From NCBI GenBank assembly GCA_947464275.1, contig CANHVU010000006.1, positions 62,001-126,000 of the forward strand: a stretch of DNA of 64,000 bases. Direction: 5' to 3'. Numbering within the stretch: the first letter of the stretch is position 1; every line of letters starts with the position of its first letter. This document shows, piece after piece, positions 7,507 to 18,217 of this stretch. The notes under the pieces are model-generated. The model was given only the letters and a program-made list of their open reading frames with translations, made no database searches and was not told the origin of the DNA. A program made the translations under genes and the position numbers. Source of the stretch: Bacteroidota bacterium (lineage in GTDB: Bacteria > Bacteroidota > Bacteroidia > UKL13-3).

Positions 7507-9474
7507 CTAATTCAATACCAATTTTTGGTTATAAGCCAGTCCTTCGTTTGTTTTGATTACCAATAAATAAATTCCTTTTTGCAAAACATTTGTTTCCAAA
7601 ATGCCACTTTTAAATGATTCTTTTGTCAAACATAATTTCCCTTGCATGTTGTAAACAAATATTGATACTGGCTCTGTTCTATTGGTATTCACCATCACAT
7701 TTCCATTTGTTGGATTAGGATAAACCGATATATTTTCATTTGAAAACAAGTTTTCTTCATTGCCTATAGTTGCATCTTTAGTAACTACTGACGATTTTAA
7801 AATCCAATTTTCAGGATCTAAAGCAATAGAAACAATAGGATTAGAAAGGCTGATTTGATAATTGGTTTTTGCTTCTCCTTGTTGCACATAAATGGTAGTA
7901 TCGCCATTAGCAGTTTTAATAACAATTGGCAATGAAAATTGGAACAAATTATTGGCAGATTGTAAGTTACTTTGATCTATTCTTATGTATAACTTATTGC
8001 CAATTTGATTCCACTTTAAAGCATAATTGGGATAACCCAATCCATAAATCCATTGGTTAAAAAAGTAATCATAATTTTTCCCTGACAAACTATTCACCAA
8101 AAGCCTTAAGTCGTTGGTTGAGGCATTGCCATTGGCAAACTGAACTTGATAAGATTTACATACCTTAAAAAACAAACTATCGCCTAACAAATAATGTAAA
8201 ACCCTAACTGCCGAGCCACCTTTATTATAGGTTATTTCACTCGAAAAAATTCTTGTTACATCGGTAGTATCGGTAAAGAAAACAGAACCATCAATCTTTT
8301 TAGCATTGTTATGCATTGCTGTTAGAACCGAAGTGGTATTACTTGCAGTTGTTAAGTATTTTGCAGCTATATATTCCGAATAAGTGGCAAAACCTTCGTT
8401 TAGCCAAATATCCTTCCAAGTAGCACAAGTTACATTATCTCCAAACCATTGATGCGCTAATTCGTGTGCTACAATTCCAAAATTAAATATACCCAAACTT
8501 GTCATGGTTTGGTGTTCCATTCCGCCAGAAAAAGGCGCCATTACATGACCATATTTTTCTTTGTAAAATGGATACAAGCCATACAAATCTGAAAACAATT
8601 CAACCATAGGTTTGGTGGCATTTATGCTTGTAATATTATTTGAATAAGCCAATGGATTGTTATAAATATAATGTTGAATTAAGATACTATCAGCTAATTG
8701 TTTTGGTTTAGCATATTGAATATATTCAGTGTATTTACCAACTGTAACAGCCACTAAATAATAATTCATTTTATAGCGGGTTTCCCAATTGAATTTGTGT
8801 TTGCCATTACCCATAGGAATAACGCTTTTTAGCAATCCATTTGAACCTACTTTATTAGAAGTATCGGTAGTAACAGAAATAAAAACTGAATCTATTTTAT
8901 CTTGCAATGATTGTTTGCAGGGCCACCATTCGTAAGCACTGTAAGGCTGACTCAAACTCCAAGTAATTTGATTAGAATATGTTGGAGAAGCTCTATTGCT
9001 AAATCCGTTTCCAATGGCTGCACTTGCACCACTTGGAGGAATACCATGGTAAAATATTTGTACTTGAACAAACTGATTAAAAGTATAAACAGAATCTAAT
9101 TTCACTAAAGCAATATCACCTTGCCTTATAACCGTTAACTTTTGATTTTTAGAACCAAATACAGAATCAACAATTAGGTTTGTATGCAATTGAAACATAA
9201 AAGTATCTAAAGCTAAATTATTTGATTTAGCAATCGTTTTTACACTACCAGAAATGTAGGTAGAAGTCCGTTCAACATTTAAATCTAGCTCATGAAAAAC
9301 CACATCATATTTTTCCATAAAATCCATTTGCGCCTTGGTAGCATCGGATTTATTTAAGTTAGTTATACTTGATTTTATTTTTGAGTTAGCGCAAAAATGC
9401 TGAGCAATTATTTTATTGTTTTGAAAGGTAAAAAGTAAAATAATTACGAATAATATTGGGTTTTTATTGATCAT
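7507..9474 (-). CDS. Secreted M1-family aminopeptidase with T9SS sorting domain
   Basis: A 655-residue zinc metallopeptidase of the M1 (gluzincin) family. A signal peptide occupies about residues 1-25. The substrate-recognition GGMEH motif is at 317-321, the zinc site HELAH at 337-341 and the third ligand E360 in WLNEGFATYSE. After the catalytic region the last 75 residues form a T9SS type A sorting domain (VYPNPTNG near 588, GIYLLVIKT near the end), so the enzyme should be exported through the Sec and SprA systems and anchored or released at the surface. Likely role: extracellular peptide degradation. It fits the presence of sprA downstream in the window. Confidence 0.92.
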   Translation of the reverse strand: MINKNPILFVIILLFTFQNNKIIAQHFCANSKIKSSITNLNKSDATKAQMDFMEKYDVVFHELDLNVERTSTYISGSVKTIAKSNNLALDTFMFQLHTNLIVDSVFGSKNQKLTVIRQGDIALVKLDSVYTFNQFVQVQIFYHGIPPSGASAAIGNGFSNRASPTYSNQITWSLSQPYSAYEWWPCKQSLQDKIDSVFISVTTDTSNKVGSNGLLKSVIPMGNGKHKFNWETRYKMNYYLVAVTVGKYTEYIQYAKPKQLADSILIQHYIYNNPLAYSNNITSINATKPMVELFSDLYGLYPFYKEKYGHVMAPFSGGMEHQTMTSLGIFNFGIVAHELAHQWFGDNVTCATWKDIWLNEGFATYSEYIAAKYLTTASNTTSVLTAMHNNAKKIDGSVFFTDTTDVTRIFSSEITYNKGGSAVRVLHYLLGDSLFFKVCKSYQVQFANGNASTNDLRLLVNSLSGKNYDYFFNQWIYGLGYPNYALKWNQIGNKLYIRIDQSNLQSANNLFQFSLPIVIKTANGDTTIYVQQGEAKTNYQISLSNPIVSIALDPENWILKSSVVTKDATIGNEENLFSNENISVYPNPTNGNVMVNTNRTEPVSIFVYNMQGKLCLTKESFKSGILETNVLQKGIYLLVIKTNEGLAYNQKLVLN

Positions 9475-9686
9475 TTAAGAATTGAATTGAAAATTGTGTA
9501 AATATATCTCATCAAATAAACATTAATTTATTTACAATTTTAAAATGCTGTGATTTATTACTAAATCATTACTCAGTGTTGTTAACATAATTATTTTCAT
9601 ACTTTTTGATATTAGTTTAGTCCGATAACTACTGGACAAAATGCTTGTTCTTAAACAAACTATATTGAATCATTATCAATTAAAAC

Positions 9687-9722
9687 AAAAAAGCTCGATT
9701 CATTTCTGAAACGAGCTTTTTT
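9687..9722 (-). terminator. Intrinsic terminator after the yceI-like gene
   Basis: Arms AAAAAAGCTCG (9687-9697) and CGAGCTTTTTT (9712-9722). On the minus strand the U-rich 3' side follows the stop at 9740. Confidence 0.85.
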
Positions 9723-9739
9723 ACAAAATTAGCAACTAA

Positions 9740-10351
9740 TTATTTAGTAGCTACAACTCTAATTTTTACATTGAATTTATCATCGATAGCTTTATCGCCA
9801 ATTCCTTCAAAGAAGTTTTTAGAACCGTATTTAATGTCGTAAGCAGTTCTGTCGATATCGAAGTTAGCATTAGCTACAACTTCGCCAGTTTTTTTAACTA
9901 CTACAAAAGCAGGGAATTTTACTTCTTTAGTAATTCCTTTAATAGTTAAATCAGCTACTACATTGTAGTTATCAGCACCAGCTTTAGCACCTTTAATTGC
10001 TGAAGCAGATTTGATTTTTAAATTAGCCGTTTTAAAGTTATCAACTGCAAAAAAATCAGCTGACTTTAAGTGACCCATTAATTTGTCGTTCCATTCGCCT
10101 GCAGGAAGGTCTGTACAAGCCATAGATGTCATATCTACATCAAAGCTACCACCTACTAATTTAGCGCCATTCAATTCAACTGTTCCAGTTGAAAATTTTA
10201 CAGTACCCATGTGCTCGCCAGTTACTTTTTTAGCGTGCCAGTTAAAAGTAGATTGTTCTGAATTTACTTTGTAAGATGTGTTTGCTGCTGGCTTGAATGC
10301 AACCGCAGCTAATGATAATGCTGCTACTGCAGCGATAATTAACTTTTTCAT
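9740..10351 (-). CDS. YceI family periplasmic protein
   Basis: A 203-residue secreted protein with an N-terminal signal peptide (MKKLIIAAVAALSLAAVAF) and a single YceI lipocalin-like beta-barrel, which in characterised homologues binds polyisoprenoid or fatty-acid-like lipids. Typical segments are YKVNSEQSTFNWHAKKVTG near the N-terminus, the SFDVDMTSM strand and the DLTIKGITKEVKFP strand around residue 135. It lies 22 bp downstream of a marR-type gene on the same strand, and the pair shares one palindromic operator, so expression is probably derepressed by the MarR ligand. Terminated by a clear hairpin. Confidence 0.9.
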   Translation of the reverse strand: MKKLIIAAVAALSLAAVAFKPAANTSYKVNSEQSTFNWHAKKVTGEHMGTVKFSTGTVELNGAKLVGGSFDVDMTSMACTDLPAGEWNDKLMGHLKSADFFAVDNFKTANLKIKSASAIKGAKAGADNYNVVADLTIKGITKEVKFPAFVVVKKTGEVVANANFDIDRTAYDIKYGSKNFFEGIGDKAIDDKFNVKIRVVATK

Positions 10352-10373
10352 TTTTATTTATTTTGTTAGGTTT

Positions 10374-10835
10374 TTATTTACTTTTTTGGTTTTCTCTTAA
10401 TTTGTTTAACAAATCATTTAGCATATCTGCTTCATCATCTGTTAACTGAATATTCGATTCGTTTGAAGCTATTACCGTATCAAGTTCTAACAATACTTTT
10501 AGGCCTTCATGAGTAATGGTTATTTCCATTTGTCGTTTGTCGTTAGGACAAACTTTACGAATGACTAACTTTTTATCTTCCAACTTATCAATTAAACGCG
10601 ATGCATTTGATTGAATATCGAGCATTCTTTCTTGAATTAATCCTATTGAAACAGGTGTACCATTTTGTCCTCTTAAAATACGCAATACATTATATTGTTG
10701 TAAACTAAGCCCAAATGGTTTGAATAAACGTGTTTGCTCTAAGTTTAAAACACTAGCAGTATAAACAACATTTAAATAAGCACGTTGGCCCTTGGTTTTA
10801 AATTCTTTTTGTTTTAACTGTTCTTCGAGTGTCAT
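10374..10835 (-). CDS. MarR family transcriptional regulator
   Basis: A 153-residue winged-helix regulator. The recognition region runs through LSLQQYNVLRILRGQNGT (about 44-61), QERMLDIQSNASRLIDKLE (about 68-86) and the wing with CPNDKRQMEITITHEG, the standard MarR signature. It is the first gene of a two-gene operon with the yceI-like gene. A perfect 32-bp palindrome (10848-10879) begins 12 bp upstream of its start codon, the expected place for an autorepressor operator. Ligand unknown; MarR-YceI pairs are frequent in Bacteroidota and suggest sensing of a lipophilic or stress-related compound. Confidence 0.92.
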   Translation of the reverse strand: MTLEEQLKQKEFKTKGQRAYLNVVYTASVLNLEQTRLFKPFGLSLQQYNVLRILRGQNGTPVSIGLIQERMLDIQSNASRLIDKLEDKKLVIRKVCPNDKRQMEITITHEGLKVLLELDTVIASNESNIQLTDDEADMLNDLLNKLRENQKSK

Positions 10836-10847
10836 TATTAATTCGAG

Positions 10848-10879
10848 TGCAAATTATATGTATATACATATAATTTGCA
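10848..10879. promoter_or_regulatory. Perfect 32-bp palindrome, probable MarR operator
   Basis: Half-site TGCAAATTATATGTAT (10848-10863) followed without spacer by its exact reverse complement (10864-10879). It sits immediately upstream of the marR-type gene, where the operon promoter should lie. MarR dimers typically bind palindromes of this kind and repress their own operon. This is inference from position and symmetry. Confidence 0.75.
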
Positions 10880-10927
10880 ACTTAATTATTTCTAAAGATT
10901 TCAAAATACTAGTAATCAGTTGGTTAA

Positions 10928-13900
10928 TTATTGAATTGTATACCTTAAACTAAAGCCTCCACTCGAAATTACGGTAGGATATTGATTAGAGGTAAGCGGA
11001 TTGGTTTGTCGTCTATCGTAGAAAATTCTTAATTGAAGTTTTTCGTTAATTTGGTATTCAATAGTAGGTCGTAAACTATAAATTGTTTGACCAGAAACAG
11101 GCTCGTTCGACTCTCTATCCAAATTACGAATTTTAGTTACATTCTCCCTCATTGAAAAATCTAACCTAAAGTTTAAATCATTTTCCAAAACTAATTGACG
11201 ACTTCTTCCAAAAGGAATTTTTAGTTTTTTAGCCCTGTAACCAACACCAAACGAAAGCTCTTCACCTAGTTGTTCATTTAGTTGTCGTGAACCAAGTGCC
11301 AAGTTTAAAGTTCTATCTTTAATATACCTGAATGACGTGGTTAAATTATTTGTTAAAGTAACTTCTATTCCTATCAATGGTGCAAAACGTTCAGCAATTG
11401 AAACATTTTTTATCACATATTGCGATTGAATATCAGTTTGACCAGCAGCTGTATCAAGTGGAATAGTAGAAGGAGTTAAAAAATTACTTACAGTGTATGT
11501 TGATGTATAACGGTGACTTAATGCAATATTAGACGCCCAATTTTTAACAAAGCTTAATTTAGTTAAACCATTGTAATTAATTGACCAATTTGGAATAGGT
11601 ATTTTGGGGAACGCTGAAAGCTCCACATTTGATGCACTAGAACCACTATATGCAGATAAAAATGCAGGTATTAACACATCTTGACTATACCTACTGTATC
11701 CTACAATATAATCAAAACTGTCGCGTAATAAACCTTGTGTGCTTCCAAATTTTTCAATAGCTAATCGTTCGGATATTTCTTTTCTATTGTTTTCAAATTG
11801 TTTAAAAACTTGCGAAATGCCCTGTGCATTATCAACACTAAAAGCAGTATTTATAGTGCTAAATGTAGTGCTAAACGAACCTGATTCTTGAAAACCAAAA
11901 TCTTTAAAGCTGTTATCGGCATCATTGAATCTAAATATGGAAGTTGTATTTTTTTGAGTTGACCTATCAACGTTTAAAACAATTCTTAAATCTTCAATTG
12001 GATCAAGCGTTAAAGTACCTGAAATTTTTTCCTGTAAATTTTGAGCAAACTGATTGTTCATTCTTGAATCGTTAGCTAACCAACCATTTTTAGCTGCATC
12101 AAATCTATAATTAGGATCTTGATCACCTAAAATAAAGCCATAACCAGGTGCTGATAAATCACTATTTTGACCTAGAAAATCAGGGCGTGGCCTGAAACCT
12201 GGAAGCATAGTACCATCAGAAATAGTATAGGAACCATTCAAATTCTTCACACCCATTAATAATTTAAAGACTGTTTTTACAACAGGATTTAATTCTTTAG
12301 CTGGTTTTTCCTCTTTATCTACTTCCTCTTTGTCACCCTTTTTATTTTTATCATTACTATTTGCTGTAGCTTTGGGTTTAGGCTTACTGATAGGAGGAGG
12401 TGTGTTAATATCACGTAAAAACTTAAGCTTATTGTACAATACAGTAAAATTAGCCCCAACATTAACTTGCTGTTGACGAGAATTTTGAATGGTATTTCCT
12501 AAACTATCGGCTGCCGGAGGTGCTTGTCGCCATTGGTAATTAACTGAATAGCTATAGTTTGATTGGCTAATAAAGTCTAATAAAGGTAGTTTGTTTATTG
12601 GCACATTATAACTAGCTCTCACATTTTGATCAAATTGAGTTAGGCGGCCACCTTTCCATAAATTATTAAAAATAGTATCTCGCTTAGCTTGTTGTGTTTC
12701 ATCTATTCTTCCATTTGGTTCGTCAATACGAGCATCAGCAATGGCATTATAATCAAATCTTATACTTTTTGTAAACTGCCATCCTAAATCGTAAGTTCTG
12801 CGCATGGTAAATAGTTTATCGTAGAAGGCAGGTATAAAAACACTTCCACCTGTATTATCATTAGTTCTATTTATTGTTTCGCCATAACGTCTATCAACTT
12901 GAATGCGGGCACCCCAATTAGAAGGTAAAAAATTAAAATTAATGTCCTTTATTAACGCTAAATTTTTTGACTTTATCAACTTGCTGAAAGGTTCAAAAGG
13001 TTTATTGGTAAAAGTATAATTATAACCTACTATAGTTTGATAGGTTTGTAATAAATAACTTTCATATTGCTGATTGCGTCTAAAGTTTTCACTAAATGAA
13101 AAGGTAGCAGTTAAATTTTCTAAATCCCAAGGATAGGCCTTTTTGCTTCCAATTCTATTCTTTCTTACATTGGTAAAATTAAATGCACGCTGTGAAGAAT
13201 AATCATCTGTAGCTCGGGAAATATATGTTTTTCTATCCTGATTAGTGGTTTGATCAAGTTCTTTTTGAAGCTTGGTATCCATGTTTAAAGGATTGTACAA
13301 AGGGCGAATGATGGTATTACCATAAGAAAAGAAAAACGGAATAGATAAGCCCGATTTGGCAGGAAAGAATTTTCCTAATTCAAAATTTGATGAAATATCA
13401 TATTTGTAAGTATCATCCATTGCACGTTGTTGCAATTTCTTATCAACTCCACCCCATCCATTGGTAATGATACTTCCTGTAAGTTGCACATTACCAAAGT
13501 CGGCTAATTTAGCTTGTAATCTTCCGTTTGCAGCCCAACCTCCTCTAACATTAAATTCGGTCATGCGCAATTCATTAAACCACACCTCGCCACATACTGG
13601 TAAACCATTATCGGTTAAACTTCCATTTTCTTTTTTAGGATTACGAATACCAAGCATAAAAACACGTGCCTGGCTAAAATCGGGCATACCCACTACGGTA
13701 ATTTTTGCATTTCCTTTTTGAACAGAATAAGGTAAAGTGAAAGCCCAACTTGCATTATTTCTGGCAATTTTTGCATCTACCAAATCTTCTAAAGTAATTA
13801 CCATTTCATTACCCCAAACATTGGCTTTATCAGCTGTTCCAGGAGTAGATAAATTTAAAGGGATTTCATATTCGTAATAATTGTTTACCATATCGGTACC

Positions 13901-16900
13901 AAAACGAATAAAGGCACGTAAATCACCATTTTTTGACTGTGCGCTTTCAGCATGCACAAACATACGTAATTTAGCATATTGACGCATATCAACTGTTGCG
14001 TTTTTAAAGGCCGCTCTTGCATCTCCATCTTTTAAATTACATACTAACAAAGAAAGTGATTGTTCATTTAAAGGAACAGATTGAGGCGAACTAAAATCAA
14101 CTTGCCTGTCAATTCCTGGAGGTGTGGTATAAGCAATAGGACTTCTATTCTGATTTTTTTCTACGTTAACAGTAGATACTACGAATTGTGTATTATCAGT
14201 AGGATCAACAGGTTTATGTTCGCCCCCTGTTTCCAAATTACCCGCGTATTTTCTCCAATCAGCTCTAACTAGTTGAAGGTATGCAAAACGCAATACTGTA
14301 CTATCTTGAAAGCCACGCATAAACATTCGCATAAACCTTACAGATTTAAAATCTGTAATATCACCTACTTGTTTTTGAAATTCACGAACTGGTATTTTTA
14401 ATTGATACCAAGTTTCCTCTCTTTCATCAAGATTGGCAAATTTAACAACGCTTCTTACACTATCGGTTACATAATTTTTTCCTATAACAAATTTATCTTT
14501 AGCTATATCAATTTTATATTGGAAATAAGCTTCTATGTCATTTGTTGTAAAGTCCTTATTTATATCCTCCACATCGGGTTGATTAGTGGAAGCGGTAGGA
14601 TATGCGGTTTCTCTACCTTGTCCAATTACTGGTGAGTTACCTTGAGTTTGATTAAATTCTTTATACCTAGCCAATACACCCAATTGAGCACCATCGTAAT
14701 CTCCACCTAAATAATAATGATAGTTATCGGCCGATGGATCTTCAACAGCTTTATTATACGCAGTAGTGGTAGGTCCAAATTTTTTGGCAACTTCTTTTAT
14801 ATAAACTGAATCAAAAAAAGTTCTTTCTGTTTCATCATCCAATCCATCTAATCCCACATCCTGTCTTAACCTTCTATTTGCATCAGCATCAAAAGCGTAA
14901 TTAATTACAGGGTTTTTTGGAACTCTACCCCAAACGGTATTATCGGTAGCGGCAGCAATAGCTTCTGCTCCAGCCTCTTTAGCTAGGCCGTTTTCAGCTG
15001 CTCTTCTATTATCTCTTAAAATATCTTCGCTTACATTTCCTAAGTTAATATATAACTCCCCTTTATTGTTGCTTAATGGATTGTCTTCGTAAGGATTTTG
15101 CATCCAAATTTCTATGTAATCAATATTTGATTGCTCAAAATCATTTTGGTCAATTTTGCGCATAATACCTCCCCAATTACTTTGAGGGTTATCAATTTGT
15201 CCGTTCGATAATAAATCTTTTACATTGTAATTGTAAGGCCCTCTTTCACTAGGATAAAATGATAAATCGAAGGTGGGTAAAGTATTTGGTAAACCTGCTT
15301 GAATTTTTTTTCCTTTAAAAATATCAGTAACCAAAACCTGTCTAACATTATGATTAGAAATCGTTGCAGGATTATCCTTTATGTGCGTTGGCATAAATGG
15401 ATCATTGGAATTATGAAAACTTGTAGCAATCATATACCATGCTAACTTGGCTCTTTTACTTCCATTTTGCAGGGTGTTAAACAAATTTCCTTCGGGAAAC
15501 ATATCCGGTTGTCCTTGAGGAGTACTTGCTAAAAACCAATTATTTTGAGTCTTTAAATCAAAAGGAATTTCTGCATTTTCAAAGTTATCAATGTAGCCAG
15601 TACCGCCATCACTTAAGGCACTATTGATACCGGGAATTAATTGTGCATACTCTCCATTAAAAGCAATGGAAGAAGGTGCTTTAGTAGTAATAAAAGGAAG
15701 CCTATCAACCATCTTGGTTAAAAATCTTGAATCTCTTTTATATGAACCATCTATTCCTATTACCATATTAGAAATAGGTTCCTCGCCTGCATTAACAATT
15801 CTTGTCAATGGCTTTTCATTCATGTAAATAAAGGTTGAGCCCAATAAAAAGTCTTTATGAACTTTATAATCTAACCTTGTCCCAACCAAGGTACGTTGTT
15901 GAACATTAAACAAGCTATTTCCTTCACTAGATACTTTAATAGCAGCTCCAGAATTAAGCAATGCAGTATTTACAATTTTAACTCTACCTAAACTATAATC
16001 AACGGTGTAATCTACATTTTCTGTTAATGGAGCACCATTTGCAGTAACCTTAACAGAACCGGGCTGCAGATTAGTTGAACCTACCGAAATTTCATTATTT
16101 GATTGACCTTGATAAGAGCCTCGTAAAAAGAATTTATCGAACTGAGGCAATTGAATGGCAGCAAACTTAGTACTATCGTACAGTGCAGAGAAACAGTAGT
16201 AATCGGCAAGTGCAGGATTGTTTACAAATTTATTTCTCAAAAATTTGCCAAAAGGTTCTACGGAAGGTAAGATAATTCGGCCTGATTGAGAAAGTACGGT
16301 TACCCCTTCTACATAATCAAAAACTCCATCCTGAACCCGCTCTTGTTGCAAGTTCATTTTATCTAAATTAAATACATTTAATAATGCCTGATCGTTAATT
16401 AATGGTTCATTTTTTACTGGTAAATAATTCAAGTCGGCTCCAGAAGGATCATCAGCATAAACAATATTTAGCCTGAAATTAGTCGGTTGAATTCCAAAAG
16501 AACCTAATGAATAAATATTTTTCATCATTAACTTCCATAATGGTAAATCTGGTCGTTGAGATGGACCTTTAATCATTTTCAAAAACAACACATTTGGAGT
16601 AACTGGATTAGGCGCTTTGTCAGAACTAAACTCACCCACTTGAAACTCAACACCACCAATATTTCCAGAAAAGGCGACCATCAATACATCATCATTATTT
16701 AATGCTTGATTTAACGATATAAATCCTAATCTTGAATTGAAAGTATACTCGTTTTGATTTAATAAACGAGCTTGACCAACTAACATATATTGACTTAAAG
16801 GCTTAAGTCCATTAACGGCTTCATCGGCATATATTTGGTTCAACACATTCTTTGACTCATTTAACCTTGCGGCTACAGTAGGGTTGGTAATGGAACCAGT

Positions 16901-18196
16901 AGTTGTAGCTAAATTCCCTCTACCACGCAAGTAACCCCAAATTCCGTTCACTTGATTACCTAAAGAAGTATCGGCACTATTGTTATTTATTGTCCAATAT
17001 TTATTAACGCGTTGGCTTGCTTCACCCAAATCGGACAAACCTAAAACATCTCGGGTATTATCAAATGCATTTGTTCTATTTGTTACCCATACTTCAACCC
17101 TAGTGATATTAACTCTGCTATTAATTATTGGTAAATTGCTTACTGCATTATCAAAATTTTGATAAAAATATTGTGATAAGAAAAAGTGACGATTCATATC
17201 GTAAGCACTTGACTGAACATCAAATTTTGTATTGGTAGCTCCACCTTGAAGTTCGGTTTCAGTACTTCGGCCTCGCTGCTGAGATACGACAGCAGTAGCA
17301 GTTAGCCTACCAAATTGCATGGTAGTTTTTACACCAAATAAACTTTGGCTACCTTGAATCAAAGAAGAGTTTAGAGGTAAACTTACATTTCCTAATTCAA
17401 TTTTTTTAATAATATCGTCTTCTTTACCTGCATAATCTAACTTCATTTGATTTTCGAATTCAAATGTGGCTTCGGTATCGTAGTTCATATTCACTTTAAC
17501 TTTATCACCAACCGAACCAGCTACATTTAACTGAATTTTTTGTTGAAAATCAAATTGTGAGGTACTTTGCTGACGCAATGAAAATGCAGGATTACGAACT
17601 TCGTTTCCCTTGTATGAAAAAATTAATTCTGCATTTCCTCTTGGTCTAATATCAATAACAGAGCTTCCAAATATTTTATCAAATATTTTATTTGGAATCA
17701 TGATTGGAGGTATTAAGCTACTTCCTTTTGCAAAATTATTGGCTTGACTCCTTTGATTAAAATATTGTTTATTGGCTCGTTTATTTTCGTTTTTTAAACG
17801 CTCCTTAAAACTTTCACTTGCGGGCATTTTAGTATTAAAACCACCTACTTTAGACGAGAAGTTAAATTTATTTTTTTCTTTGTCTAATTCATAAACCGAC
17901 TTAATATTAGGAGGATCATTTAAATCGAATGGATTTTTACTCCCGCTTATTTCCCAAGGCTTTTTATCCTTAATAGGAAAAGGCATTTTAATTTTTTTAT
18001 TGGTGGTATCCTTTTTATTGGTGCTATCAGGAGGAAGGATAATAAAATCCTTATTTTGGCGCATAGAACGAACACTCCCGGCAGAAACCAGACCAAAAGC
18101 CATACTACTTAAAATAGCAAAAAGGCTTATATGAGATAGATGTATTTTAGGTATTTTACTTAACAATGTAGAGTTTATCCATCGGCTAATATTCAA
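10928..18196 (-). CDS. sprA: T9SS outer-membrane translocon SprA
   Basis: A 2422-residue protein, the very large beta-barrel through which T9SS cargo crosses the outer membrane (also required for gliding in gliding species). The length matches the family (about 2300-2500). An N-terminal membrane/signal segment around residues 20-40 is followed by a Lys/Pro-rich stretch, then long arrays of amphipathic beta strands such as LIFSYKGNEVRNPAFSLRQQ near 190-210 and VTANGAPLTENVDYTVDYSL near 710. The C-terminus is again barrel-like (YPTVISSGGFSLRYTIQ). It follows ruvA by 21 bp on the same strand, a conserved arrangement in this phylum. Cargo with T9SS tails is encoded at 7507, 30557 and 51902. Confidence 0.95.
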   Translation of the reverse strand: MNISRWINSTLLSKIPKIHLSHISLFAILSSMAFGLVSAGSVRSMRQNKDFIILPPDSTNKKDTTNKKIKMPFPIKDKKPWEISGSKNPFDLNDPPNIKSVYELDKEKNKFNFSSKVGGFNTKMPASESFKERLKNENKRANKQYFNQRSQANNFAKGSSLIPPIMIPNKIFDKIFGSSVIDIRPRGNAELIFSYKGNEVRNPAFSLRQQSTSQFDFQQKIQLNVAGSVGDKVKVNMNYDTEATFEFENQMKLDYAGKEDDIIKKIELGNVSLPLNSSLIQGSQSLFGVKTTMQFGRLTATAVVSQQRGRSTETELQGGATNTKFDVQSSAYDMNRHFFLSQYFYQNFDNAVSNLPIINSRVNITRVEVWVTNRTNAFDNTRDVLGLSDLGEASQRVNKYWTINNNSADTSLGNQVNGIWGYLRGRGNLATTTGSITNPTVAARLNESKNVLNQIYADEAVNGLKPLSQYMLVGQARLLNQNEYTFNSRLGFISLNQALNNDDVLMVAFSGNIGGVEFQVGEFSSDKAPNPVTPNVLFLKMIKGPSQRPDLPLWKLMMKNIYSLGSFGIQPTNFRLNIVYADDPSGADLNYLPVKNEPLINDQALLNVFNLDKMNLQQERVQDGVFDYVEGVTVLSQSGRIILPSVEPFGKFLRNKFVNNPALADYYCFSALYDSTKFAAIQLPQFDKFFLRGSYQGQSNNEISVGSTNLQPGSVKVTANGAPLTENVDYTVDYSLGRVKIVNTALLNSGAAIKVSSEGNSLFNVQQRTLVGTRLDYKVHKDFLLGSTFIYMNEKPLTRIVNAGEEPISNMVIGIDGSYKRDSRFLTKMVDRLPFITTKAPSSIAFNGEYAQLIPGINSALSDGGTGYIDNFENAEIPFDLKTQNNWFLASTPQGQPDMFPEGNLFNTLQNGSKRAKLAWYMIATSFHNSNDPFMPTHIKDNPATISNHNVRQVLVTDIFKGKKIQAGLPNTLPTFDLSFYPSERGPYNYNVKDLLSNGQIDNPQSNWGGIMRKIDQNDFEQSNIDYIEIWMQNPYEDNPLSNNKGELYINLGNVSEDILRDNRRAAENGLAKEAGAEAIAAATDNTVWGRVPKNPVINYAFDADANRRLRQDVGLDGLDDETERTFFDSVYIKEVAKKFGPTTTAYNKAVEDPSADNYHYYLGGDYDGAQLGVLARYKEFNQTQGNSPVIGQGRETAYPTASTNQPDVEDINKDFTTNDIEAYFQYKIDIAKDKFVIGKNYVTDSVRSVVKFANLDEREETWYQLKIPVREFQKQVGDITDFKSVRFMRMFMRGFQDSTVLRFAYLQLVRADWRKYAGNLETGGEHKPVDPTDNTQFVVSTVNVEKNQNRSPIAYTTPPGIDRQVDFSSPQSVPLNEQSLSLLVCNLKDGDARAAFKNATVDMRQYAKLRMFVHAESAQSKNGDLRAFIRFGTDMVNNYYEYEIPLNLSTPGTADKANVWGNEMVITLEDLVDAKIARNNASWAFTLPYSVQKGNAKITVVGMPDFSQARVFMLGIRNPKKENGSLTDNGLPVCGEVWFNELRMTEFNVRGGWAANGRLQAKLADFGNVQLTGSIITNGWGGVDKKLQQRAMDDTYKYDISSNFELGKFFPAKSGLSIPFFFSYGNTIIRPLYNPLNMDTKLQKELDQTTNQDRKTYISRATDDYSSQRAFNFTNVRKNRIGSKKAYPWDLENLTATFSFSENFRRNQQYESYLLQTYQTIVGYNYTFTNKPFEPFSKLIKSKNLALIKDINFNFLPSNWGARIQVDRRYGETINRTNDNTGGSVFIPAFYDKLFTMRRTYDLGWQFTKSIRFDYNAIADARIDEPNGRIDETQQAKRDTIFNNLWKGGRLTQFDQNVRASYNVPINKLPLLDFISQSNYSYSVNYQWRQAPPAADSLGNTIQNSRQQQVNVGANFTVLYNKLKFLRDINTPPPISKPKPKATANSNDKNKKGDKEEVDKEEKPAKELNPVVKTVFKLLMGVKNLNGSYTISDGTMLPGFRPRPDFLGQNSDLSAPGYGFILGDQDPNYRFDAAKNGWLANDSRMNNQFAQNLQEKISGTLTLDPIEDLRIVLNVDRSTQKNTTSIFRFNDADNSFKDFGFQESGSFSTTFSTINTAFSVDNAQGISQVFKQFENNRKEISERLAIEKFGSTQGLLRDSFDYIVGYSRYSQDVLIPAFLSAYSGSSASNVELSAFPKIPIPNWSINYNGLTKLSFVKNWASNIALSHRYTSTYTVSNFLTPSTIPLDTAAGQTDIQSQYVIKNVSIAERFAPLIGIEVTLTNNLTTSFRYIKDRTLNLALGSRQLNEQLGEELSFGVGYRAKKLKIPFGRSRQLVLENDLNFRLDFSMRENVTKIRNLDRESNEPVSGQTIYSLRPTIEYQINEKLQLRIFYDRRQTNPLTSNQYPTVISSGGFSLRYTIQ

Positions 18197-18217
18197 ACTT
18201 TTATTTAAAATAAAAAA

